DNA of 14,740 bases from an uncultured bacterium (GTDB taxonomy: Bacteria; Verrucomicrobiota; Kiritimatiellia; RFP12; UBA1067). This document shows, one piece after another, positions 7,653 through 14,740 of the stretch; within the stretch, counting starts at the first letter, position 1; every line of letters starts with the position of its first letter. The DNA is taken from the NCBI GenBank assembly GCA_946401765.1, contig CAMIVJ010000026.1, forward strand, positions 1 to 14,740. The letters are read 5' to 3'. The translations under genes were made by a program, and so were the position numbers. The notes beneath the pieces are model-generated. The model was not told the DNA's origin and did no database searches. It saw only the letters and a program-made list of their open reading frames with translations.

Positions 7653-9305
7653 ATGGACATGACAAACGAAGAAGAGTTCAAGGAACAGCTCGAAGAGGAG
7701 ATGGCCCGCTTCGAGGAGGACGGCTATTTCAAGCGCCTTGGCAAGATGTTCTCCGGCCTTGGACGCTCGCGCGACTCGCGCGAGTACAAGGAGGCCGTCA
7801 TCGAGCTTCAGCGCCAGGCGGCTCCGCTCATGGCCATTCTTCTGCCGCTCATCTGCGTGGTGGTGCTGTTCGTGGTGACGGCCATGGACAACGGCGCGAA
7901 GAAGGAGATCAAGGTCGACATCGTAACGGCCGTGGACGAGCCGGAGGTCAAGGAGGAGCCGCCGCCAGAAGAGGTGGAGCCTCCGCCACCGCCGGACGTG
8001 GACGTGCAGGTGGATACGCCCACCGTGGGCAACCCCACCGAGGCGGCCGAAGTGGCGCCACCCACCTCCGAACCGCAGTCCGCCAAGGTCGCAGAAGTCG
8101 ATGCCATGCTAAAGGTGAAGAGCCCGGTGGTCATGACCTCCGTGTTCGGCGCGGAGCGCAACACCGGCAGGCGCGGCACTTATCTCAAGGGCGGAAACTA
8201 CGGCGATCCCAATACAGAGGCCGCCGTCATGAAGGCCCTGCGCTGGCTCAAGTGGAAGCAGAACTCCGACGGCTCATGGCCGGGCGTGAAGCCTGCGGCC
8301 ACCGGGCTTGCGATCCTCACCTATCTCGCCCACGGCGAGACGCCCGCCTCTAAGGAGTTCGGCGACACCGTGCGCCGCGGCCTCGACTTCCTCACGAACG
8401 CCGTGCACGACAAGGGCGGCAAGACGATGGTGGACGGAACGGACGGCAACGAGTACTCCTTCCTCATAACGACCTACGCCCTCTGCGAGGCGTATGGCAT
8501 GACTAAGAATCCCGACCTCCGCGAGCCCGCAGAGAAGTGCCTTACCCGCATCGTCAAGGGGCAGAACGCCACCGGCGGCTGGGACTACAAGATGGGACGC
8601 ACCACGCGCGACGACATCTCGTTCGGCGGCTGGGCCATGCAGGCCCTCAAGGCCGGCAAGATGGCCGGCATCCATCCTTCGGGCCTCGACGAGTGCATCA
8701 AGAAGGCCATCAAGTGCCTCAAGACGCGCAACTACGACAAGAAGGCCGGCTTCGTGTACACCCCCGGTTCGCACGGCGGCGGTCTCGGCGGCGTGGGCTG
8801 CCTCTGCCTGCAGCTTCTCGGCCAGGCGAAGGACACCACCGTGGCAAACGCCCTCGACGTCATGCGCGACTGGCTGCCCACGTTCGAGAAGAAGCACATG
8901 AGCGGCGGCAGCTGCTCGCAGTACTACAGCTACTATGCCGCGCAGTGCAAGTATCAGGCGGGAATGGTGAAGGGCGCCACGCCGGCCAACTTCACGCTCT
9001 GGAAGAAGTGGAACGTCGCGATGAAGGACCTCTATCCGAAGAGCATCATCAACGACAAGAAGGCCGATGGCTCTCCCGTTACGATCAAGGACACCAAGGG
9101 CAAAGACCAGCCCGTGGGCCACTGGGAGAACACCGACGTCCATACCACCCGTCCCGTGATGGACACCTGCCTCACCGCCCTGCAGCTGATGGTGTACTAC
9201 CGCTATCTGCCCACCACGTCGCTCAAGGCCACTGAGGTGGAGGAGGACGTGGAGGTCCTCTCCAAGGACAAGGGCAGCGAGGTGCAGGTGCGCATTGACA
9301 TCTAG
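7653..9305 (+). CDS. TonB-like membrane protein with C-terminal prenyltransferase/squalene-cyclase-like toroid
   Basis: ATG 7653 follows GGGGAGG (7638-7644). The 550 residues divide clearly. Residues 1-57 are charged, cytoplasmic and partly coiled (EEEFKEQLEEEMARFEEDGY). Residues 58-78 form one membrane span. Residues 97-142 are an acidic proline-rich linker (EEPPPEEVEPPPPPDVDV). From about 185 to 525 there is a helical repeat domain with QW-like motifs QNSDGSW (203-209) and QNATGGW (304-310), and a closing TCLTALQLMVYYRYLP (505-520) seen in squalene-cyclase-like proteins of Planctomycetes and Verrucomicrobia. The DxDD catalytic motif of squalene-hopene cyclase is absent, so enzymatic terpene cyclisation is unlikely. 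The layout and position after ExbB-ExbD-ExbD match TonB, with the toroid replacing the TonB C-terminal domain in the periplasm. The ligand of the toroid is unknown. Confidence 0.85.
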   Translation: MDMTNEEEFKEQLEEEMARFEEDGYFKRLGKMFSGLGRSRDSREYKEAVIELQRQAAPLMAILLPLICVVVLFVVTAMDNGAKKEIKVDIVTAVDEPEVKEEPPPEEVEPPPPPDVDVQVDTPTVGNPTEAAEVAPPTSEPQSAKVAEVDAMLKVKSPVVMTSVFGAERNTGRRGTYLKGGNYGDPNTEAAVMKALRWLKWKQNSDGSWPGVKPAATGLAILTYLAHGETPASKEFGDTVRRGLDFLTNAVHDKGGKTMVDGTDGNEYSFLITTYALCEAYGMTKNPDLREPAEKCLTRIVKGQNATGGWDYKMGRTTRDDISFGGWAMQALKAGKMAGIHPSGLDECIKKAIKCLKTRNYDKKAGFVYTPGSHGGGLGGVGCLCLQLLGQAKDTTVANALDVMRDWLPTFEKKHMSGGSCSQYYSYYAAQCKYQAGMVKGATPANFTLWKKWNVAMKDLYPKSIINDKKADGSPVTIKDTKGKDQPVGHWENTDVHTTRPVMDTCLTALQLMVYYRYLPTTSLKATEVEEDVEVLSKDKGSEVQVRIDI

Positions 9306-9312
9306 TGCCGTG

Positions 9313-10538
9313 ATGCCGTTCAGCCTCTTTCTCGGTCTCAAATACCTCAAGCCGAAGCGCAGCGTCACCAGCGTGATCACCTGCGTTTCGGTTTTGGGCG
9401 TTCTTCTGGGCGTCGCCGCCGTCATCGTGGTGCGCGCCGTTATGACCGGATTCGGCGACCTTTGGGAGAAGAAGATACTCGACTTCAAGCCGCACGCGAC
9501 GATATCATCACGCATCCCCGGCGAGGTGGTGACGGGCGAGGACGAGCTTGCGCGCAAGATCGCCGCCGTTCCGGGCGTAGAGGCCGTCACGCCCGAAATC
9601 GACACACGCGTGATGCTCGAATACCGCGGACGCGTCTCGGCGCCGATCATCATCGGCGTGGAGGCCGACCGCTTCAGCGCAGCCTACAAGGTTGGCGCTC
9701 CTGTGGCCGGCACTTTCGACCTTGACGGCGACTCCATCGTGCTGGGCGTGAGCCTTGCGGGCTCGCTCGGCGTGTGGGTGGGCGACGAGGTGACGGTGTA
9801 CTCGCCTAAGACCCTCGCCGCGCGCGACGAGATATACCTGCCGCTCAAGTGGCGCGTCGTGGGCATATTCTCATGCGGCCAGCGCGACTACGACAGCGGC
9901 TTCTGCGTGTGCTCGCTCGCGAACGCCCGCGACCTGATGGGGCTTGAGAAGGGAGTGTACGCGATCCACGTGAAGACATCGCGTCCAACGCTCGAGAACG
10001 AGTTCGACGCGGTGTGCGATTCAATCCGCTCGCTTGCGCACCAGTGCAGGCTGGTGACGTGGCGCCAGGTGGACCGCGAGCTCTTCAGCGCCCTCGCGGT
10101 GGAGAAGAACATGACCGCTATACTTCTCATGCTGATCACGATAGTGGCGCTCTTCTGCGTGATGAACACGCTGCTCGTGCTTACGGTGCAGAAGACGCCC
10201 GAGGTGGGGCTCATGAAGGCGCTCGGCTTCCCGCGGCGCAAGATCATGGGCGTCTTCATGGTGCACGGCCTCGTGCAGGTGACGGTGGGCACCTTGCTGG
10301 GGCTCGCGGCGGCGTGGGCGGTGCTGCGGAACCTGCAGAACATCGTGGCGATGCTCAAGCACTTCGGCGTGGAGGTCTTCCCGCAGTCCGTGTACGGCCT
10401 AGCCCAGATACCTTACCGCCTGGTGGCTTCGGACGTTGTGTGGGTGGTGGCGATCGTGTACGTGTTCGGCCTTCTCGCCGCGCTCGTGCCCGCATTCCTG
10501 GCGGCTTCTAAACATCCAGTGGAGGCGTTGCAGAGCTG

Positions 10539-10539
<1 letters not shown>
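9313..10539 (+). CDS. lolC: LolC/LolE-type ABC transporter permease
   Basis: I chose ATG 9313 because the product then starts MPFSLFLGLKYLKPKR, as LolC/E proteins do. TTG 9295 and GTG 9310 are in frame, but I see no clear ribosome site for any of them. The 408-residue protein has the standard layout: one membrane span (about 21-43), a periplasmic domain of about 220 residues (VPGVEAVTPEIDTRVML and later strands), then three spans at about 268-292, 312-338 and 374-398. Family motifs are LFSALAVEKNMTAILLML and KTPEVGLMKALGFPRRKIMG, and the end is AASKHPVEALQS. With LolD these proteins extract lipoproteins from the inner membrane and hand them to LolA. C and E cannot be distinguished; only one permease gene is present here, so a homodimer is likely. 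MacB-like or other FtsX-type export remains possible. Confidence 0.87.
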
Positions 10540-11210
<671 letters not shown>

Positions 11211-11223
11211 AATTCAACTGAAC

Positions 11224-11229
11224 GGAGGA
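11224..11229 (+). promoter_or_regulatory. Ribosome-binding site that decides the ETF-QO-like start
   Basis: GGAGGA sits 6 bases before ATG 11236. The frame extends upstream to TTG 11203, which would overlap the lolD end and place the Shine-Dalgarno inside the gene. The FAD motif begins 13 residues after this ATG, as is usual for the family. Confidence 0.75.
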
Positions 11230-11235
11230 TTCCGA

Positions 11236-13089
11236 ATGGAACGCGAGACAATGGAAACAGACATCGTGGTGACGGGATTTGGTCCGGCCGCCGCAGGTTT
11301 TCTCACAACCATCGGGCCTGAGCTCGCGAAGACGAAGGAGGACGGCACGCCCCTCTACGAGTCTAAGGCGATGCCGGGATGTCCGCTTCAGGTGATGTGC
11401 TACGAGCGCGCGGACGACCCTGGCTTCGGCGTTTCCGGAATCGTCACGAGAGGCGAGGCGATAAAGGCGTCGTTCCCAGGCGTCGACCTCGCGAAGGAGA
11501 TTCCAAACGCCGTCGAGGTGAAGGAGGAGAAGCTCGCGTATCTCTTCGACGACCTCGGCTGCTCGAAGCGCACGGCCGGCACGAAGCTGATAGACCTCGC
11601 GTTCAAGATGGGCGGCGTGTTCATGAAGGGCGGCAAGTGGAACGCGCGCGAACTGCCGTTCACGCCGAAGTTCATGGAGAAGAAGCCCGGACTTGTTCTG
11701 CAGATGGGATCGTTCATGACGTGGGCCTCGCAGAAGGTGATGGAATCGGGCCTGATGATCATGCCGGGGATGCCCGTTGCCGCGCCGATCTTCGACGGCG
11801 ACAAGGTGGCCGGCGTGCGCCTTGCGGACCAGGGCGTGGAGAAGGACGGCACGCCCGTGGAGGGCGCGTACATGCCCGGCATGGACGTGAAAGCCGCGCT
11901 CACGGTCGTCGCCGACGGGCCGGTCGGCGCAGTTGGACGCGCCCTCGACGCGAAGTTCGGCCTCCCCTCCGGCCACCACGCCTACGACTGGGGCCTCGGC
12001 ATGAAGGCCGTTGTGCAGCTGCCTGAAGGCTGCGAGCTTGAGCCCGGCACCGTGCTGCACACGATGGGCTTCCCCGAGCCCGAGATATTCGGCTTCCTCT
12101 ACGTGTATCCGAACCGCACCGCCGCGCTCGGCATATTCGTCTCGCCGTGGATGGATACTCCAGTTCGCACCACCTACCGATACCTCCAGCACTGGATGAT
12201 GCATCCGTACATCTGGCGCCACCTGAAGGGCGGCAAGCTGCTCAGCTGGGGCGCGAAGTCCCTCGCGGAAAGCGGCGTGGAGGGCGAGCCTTTCCTCTGT
12301 GGCGACGGTTTCGCGAGAATCGGCGAAGGCTCGGGCACCACCGACTGCCTCGCGAACGCCGGTGTGGACGAGGCGTGGGCGAGCGGCGTGATGCTCGCAA
12401 AGGCCGTTCTGAAGCTTCTCCAGGAAGGCAAGGACTTCACGAAGGCGAACATCGAGGCCACGTATGTGGCCGACCGACGCGCCTCGGAGCTCGACAGGCG
12501 CCTTCGCCGCGCGAGCGGCGCGCGCAACGGCTTCAACAAGTCCTTCTTCTGGGGAATGGTTGGCGAGGGAATGCGCGGAATGCTTGGCCTGGCCCTGCCG
12601 TTCAAGAGCGTGCCGCCCGCCTCGCGCGTGCCGGACCTCGAGACCGCTCTGAAGGGCCGCCGAGTGGACCGCGCGAAGCTGAAGGAAGGCATCGAGGCAG
12701 CCGAAAAGGCGCGCAAGCCGCTGCACGACGCGGTGATGGACGCCTGCGGTTGGCCTGAGATCCCATACGACGGCGAGCTCCTGATGCAGCATCAGGACGC
12801 GCTTCTCGTCGGCGGCAAGGTGCAGGCCGCTCCTGGATTTGCCGACCACGTGGCGTTTGAGGATCCTGCGCTTTGCGCCTCCTGCGAGAAGCACACCTGC
12901 ATCGAAGTGTGCAGCGCGCAGGCGCTGATGCCCGGCGACGAGCCTGGCACTCCGCCAAAGTTCGACCGCGAGAAGTGCGTGCACTGCGGCGGATGCATAT
13001 GGAACTGCGCGCGCCTTGTGCCTGGCACGGACCACGGGAACATTGTGTTCAAGGCCGGATCTGGCGGACTCCACTCGAACGAGAACTGA
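11236..13089 (+). CDS. Electron-transfer flavoprotein:quinone oxidoreductase-like FAD/Fe-S protein
   Basis: The 617-residue product starts with a Rossmann FAD motif, GxGxxxxG at 14-21 (GFGPAAAG, preceded by DIVVT). The middle matches ETF-QO family landmarks: QKVMESGLMIMPGM, GVEKDGTPVEG, TVVADGPVGAVGRAL, YDWGLGMKAVVQL, YRYLQHWMMHPYIWRHLKGGK and a second FAD-contact region at LCGDGFARIGEG. The C-terminus is ferredoxin-like. Known ETF-QOs carry one [4Fe-4S] bound by four Cys and accept electrons from ETF (for example from acyl-CoA dehydrogenases), passing them to quinone at the inner membrane. Here eight cysteines occur (C547, 550, 555, 559 and C581, 584, 587, 591), enough for two clusters. No etfAB is nearby, so the electron donor is unknown. 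It lies 25 bases after lolD and 5 before ruvC. Confidence 0.85.
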   Translation: MERETMETDIVVTGFGPAAAGFLTTIGPELAKTKEDGTPLYESKAMPGCPLQVMCYERADDPGFGVSGIVTRGEAIKASFPGVDLAKEIPNAVEVKEEKLAYLFDDLGCSKRTAGTKLIDLAFKMGGVFMKGGKWNARELPFTPKFMEKKPGLVLQMGSFMTWASQKVMESGLMIMPGMPVAAPIFDGDKVAGVRLADQGVEKDGTPVEGAYMPGMDVKAALTVVADGPVGAVGRALDAKFGLPSGHHAYDWGLGMKAVVQLPEGCELEPGTVLHTMGFPEPEIFGFLYVYPNRTAALGIFVSPWMDTPVRTTYRYLQHWMMHPYIWRHLKGGKLLSWGAKSLAESGVEGEPFLCGDGFARIGEGSGTTDCLANAGVDEAWASGVMLAKAVLKLLQEGKDFTKANIEATYVADRRASELDRRLRRASGARNGFNKSFFWGMVGEGMRGMLGLALPFKSVPPASRVPDLETALKGRRVDRAKLKEGIEAAEKARKPLHDAVMDACGWPEIPYDGELLMQHQDALLVGGKVQAAPGFADHVAFEDPALCASCEKHTCIEVCSAQALMPGDEPGTPPKFDREKCVHCGGCIWNCARLVPGTDHGNIVFKAGSGGLHSNEN

Positions 13090-13094
13090 CGCCC

Positions 13095-13586
13095 GTGATC
13101 ATACTCGGCATAGACACCTCGCTCAGGTCGAGCGGATACGGAGTTCTTTCCGTCGAAGGCTCGCGGATGCGCTGCCTTGAGGCGGGGCGCATCAAAAACG
13201 CGCCAAAGCTGCCGCTTTCGCAGTGCCTGCATGCCATCAACACGCGCGTCGCCGAGCTGATCGCCGCGTACGCGCCAGATGTTCTTTCGATCGAGGGTGT
13301 GATCTACGGCAAGAACGCCGGCACCATGCTCGTTCTAGGCGAGGCGCGCGGCGCGGTGATAACGGCTGCGGCCTCGGCGGGAGTGCCCGTTTACGAATAC
13401 GAGCCGCGCCGCGTGAAGATGGCGGTATGCGGAAACGGACTCGCCGAGAAGATCCAGGTGCAGCGCATGGTGAAGACGCTGCTCGCGCTAGAGGAGCTGC
13501 CTCAGAACGACGCGGCGGACGCTCTTGCGCTCGCGATCACCCACGCGCATTCGAATTCGCTTCTCTCCAGCCGCGAGCCGCTTTAA
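13095..13586 (+). CDS. ruvC: Holliday junction resolvase RuvC (crossover junction endodeoxyribonuclease)
   Basis: The start is GTG 13095, five bases after the preceding stop, chosen because it gives the canonical MIILGIDTSLRSSGYG. The ribosome site is weak, which suggests coupling to upstream translation. The 163 residues (normal family length) hold the four acidic catalytic residues of the RNase H-like fold: D7 (GID), E67 (SIEG), D139 and D142 (NDAADALALAITHAH). Family blocks such as VIYGKNAGTMLVLGEARG and YEPRRVKMAVCGNG are present. The enzyme cuts Holliday junctions symmetrically, working with RuvAB, in cytoplasmic DNA recombination and repair. Unlike in many genomes, ruvA and ruvB are not next to it here. 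Its neighbour on the other strand, dinB, is also a DNA damage gene. Confidence 0.96.
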   Translation: MIILGIDTSLRSSGYGVLSVEGSRMRCLEAGRIKNAPKLPLSQCLHAINTRVAELIAAYAPDVLSIEGVIYGKNAGTMLVLGEARGAVITAAASAGVPVYEYEPRRVKMAVCGNGLAEKIQVQRMVKTLLALEELPQNDAADALALAITHAHSNSLLSSREPL

Positions 13587-13593
13587 GCGCACT

Positions 13594-13604
13594 GGGACTG
13601 TCCC
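13594..13604. repeat. Short GGGAC-T-GTCCC palindrome between ruvC and dinB
   Basis: A perfect 5-bp inverted repeat with a one-base centre lies in the 53-base gap between the convergent ruvC and dinB stops. The core (GGGACTGTCCC, flanked by a further C) resembles the palindromes in REP elements mobilised by RAYT transposases in other bacteria. It is too short, and has no T-tract, to be a good terminator. Copy number cannot be judged from one window. Confidence 0.3.
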
Positions 13605-13639
13605 CGGCGAGTTCCGAAGGCCGCCACGCTCGGCATGCG

Positions 13640-14740
13640 CTAGTGGAGCAGCCCTTTGGCGCGGAGGGCGTCTAGGGCGTCGGAAAGGCGTTCGCGCTTG
13701 CGGCGTGTCTCGGCGGACGGGTTCTCGAAGAGAGTGGGCTCGTCGTCGTCGGGAGAGTCCTGGAAGTTCGTCACGCCGAATCCGATTAGTCGCACCGCCT
13801 TGCGCCAGGTGCGGCCTTCGGGCCATTCGCGGTCGAAGAGGGCGAGTGCGGCGCGGCGGAAGGTGATGTCGTCGCGGGAGGGCTCTTCGAGTGGAGCCTG
13901 GCGGGTGATGGTGTTGAAGGATGCGTCGCGCAGCTTCAGGCGTGCGGTGCGGGCCCAGCGGTTTTCGCGGCGGAAACGGCGGCCTACGTCGGCGACGAGA
14001 GAGAGGAGGGTTTCGCGCACGGTGGCGCGGTCAGCGACGTCCTCGCCGAAGGTGTGTTCGCGAGAGACGGACTTCTCGCGGCCCTCTTCCCAGTAGACGC
14101 GGTCGTCAGAGATGCCGAAGGCCATGTCCACAAGGTCGTCAGAGACGAGCGCGTTGCCGCGTCCAAGCCGCTGCAGGTCGCCGCAGGTGACGATGCCGTA
14201 CGGCTTGAGCGCCTCGACGGTCTTCTTCCCCGCGCCCCAGATTACGCCGAGGGGCTTTGGGGCGAGGAAGCGTGCGATGTCGTCTGGCTCGAACGGCATG
14301 AGCGTGAAGCCGTCGGGCTTGTGCTCCTCCGAGCCGATCTTGGCGAGCAGCCTGTTGGGCGCGATGCCCACTGAGCACGTGACGCCGCATACGTGGCGGA
14401 TCTCGGCGCGCAGTGCCTCGCCGAGTGAGATTGCGCGTTCGCGGAGAGTGGCGCCCGGGAAGAGGTGAAGAGAACCTGCGATGTCGAGAAACGCCTCGTC
14501 CACCGAGACGCCCTCGACGTATGGAGTGTAGTGCGAGAACGTCTCGAACGCCTTGTCCGAGACCTTCTGGTAGGCGGACATGTGGGGCGGCGTGAAGATG
14601 GCGTGCGGGCAGAGCTGGTAGGCGGTGCGCGAGGGCATGGCGGAGCGCACGCCGTACTTGCGCGCCTCGTATGAGCATGTGGAGACGACGCCGCGCTCGT
14701 GCGGCCCTGCGCCGACGATGAGCGGCTTCCCGCGCCATTC
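13640..14740 (-). CDS. dinB: DNA polymerase IV (DinB, Y-family), N-terminus outside window
   Basis: The frame is open to the right edge on the - strand. The visible 366 residues begin EWRGKPLIVGAGPHERGVV, so about 20-25 N-terminal residues with the first catalytic Asp are missing. An internal GTG at 14650 is not the start, because conserved sequence precedes it. Visible landmarks are STCSYEARKYGVRSAMPSR (finger, dNTP contacts), the catalytic GVSVDEAF with D81 and E82 (about 14500-14495), CSVGIAPNRLLAKIGSE, and thumb VIWGAGKKTVEALKPYGI. The little-finger domain follows. The last residues, EPTLF (334-338) then a basic helix, occupy the place of the clamp-binding QLSLF motif, with Gln replaced by Glu. 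The enzyme performs error-prone translesion synthesis, usually SOS-induced. Its promoter lies beyond the window. Confidence 0.95.
   Translation of the reverse strand, partial: EWRGKPLIVGAGPHERGVVSTCSYEARKYGVRSAMPSRTAYQLCPHAIFTPPHMSAYQKVSDKAFETFSHYTPYVEGVSVDEAFLDIAGSLHLFPGATLRERAISLGEALRAEIRHVCGVTCSVGIAPNRLLAKIGSEEHKPDGFTLMPFEPDDIARFLAPKPLGVIWGAGKKTVEALKPYGIVTCGDLQRLGRGNALVSDDLVDMAFGISDDRVYWEEGREKSVSREHTFGEDVADRATVRETLLSLVADVGRRFRRENRWARTARLKLRDASFNTITRQAPLEEPSRDDITFRRAALALFDREWPEGRTWRKAVRLIGFGVTNFQDSPDDDEPTLFENPSAETRRKRERLSDALDALRAKGLLH

Noticed and set aside
7833..9227. True squalene-hopene cyclase or protein prenyltransferase activity for the toroid domain
   Set aside because: I see no DxDD motif and no convincing zinc-ligand set. 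The fusion to a TonB-like anchor also argues against a cytosolic prenyltransferase.
9295..9312. TTG start for the LolC-type permease overlapping the previous gene
   Set aside because: It adds six residues not typical of the family, and the MPFSLFLGLKYL start is characteristic.
13587..13639. Bidirectional terminator between ruvC and dinB
   Set aside because: The only palindrome has 5-bp arms with a one-base centre, which cannot form a stable loop, and there is no T-tract on either strand.

Overview
The window is GC-rich and densely coded, almost entirely on the + strand. It looks like chromosome of a Gram-negative (diderm) bacterium. The gene mix points to the Verrucomicrobiota/Kiritimatiellota-Lentisphaerota group: a beta-strand-repeat surface protein, large periplasmic TPR proteins, an ExbB-ExbD-ExbD set, and a membrane protein carrying a squalene-cyclase-like toroid. 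That placement is inferred from gene content; no rRNA or marker alignment was possible. No tRNA, rRNA, CRISPR array, insertion sequence or integrase is visible.

Layout. (1) 1-1653 is the 3' end of a surface protein with an autotransporter-type beta-strand repeat and a jelly-roll-like domain. A bipartite hairpin follows it (1675-1739). (2) A near-consensus sigma70 promoter (1797-1825) lies so close to the next start codon (1836) that the mRNA should be leaderless or nearly so. It opens a same-strand run of ten genes to 13586, with gaps of 5-62 bases and one 1-base overlap. (3) 1836-9305 encodes a 1059-aa exported TPR protein, a 265-aa exported TPR protein, an ExbB/TolQ-type proton-channel subunit, two ExbD/TolR-type subunits, and a TonB-like single-span protein whose C-terminal domain is an alpha/alpha toroid of the prenyltransferase/squalene-cyclase fold. 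(4) 9313-11210 encodes a LolC/E-type permease and a LolD-type ATPase. (5) 11236-13089 is an ETF:quinone oxidoreductase homologue with eight C-terminal cysteines, followed by ruvC (13095-13586). (6) On the - strand, dinB (DNA polymerase IV) converges on ruvC and runs off the right edge.

How the genes may work together. The most interesting unit is 1836-9305. ExbB plus two ExbD proteins should make a proton-driven motor in the inner membrane. The next gene has a TonB-like layout (cytoplasmic tail, one membrane span, acidic proline-rich linker), but a large toroid domain stands where the TonB C-terminal domain would be. Two exported TPR proteins supply periplasmic scaffolding. I infer a proton-motive-force-driven envelope machine, analogous to Ton/Tol but with a different output domain. 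The adjacent LolCD-type transporter could place it in outer-membrane lipoprotein or envelope maintenance. Its substrate cannot be read from sequence. The ETF-QO-like gene and ruvC look like ordinary housekeeping genes joined to the end of the run.
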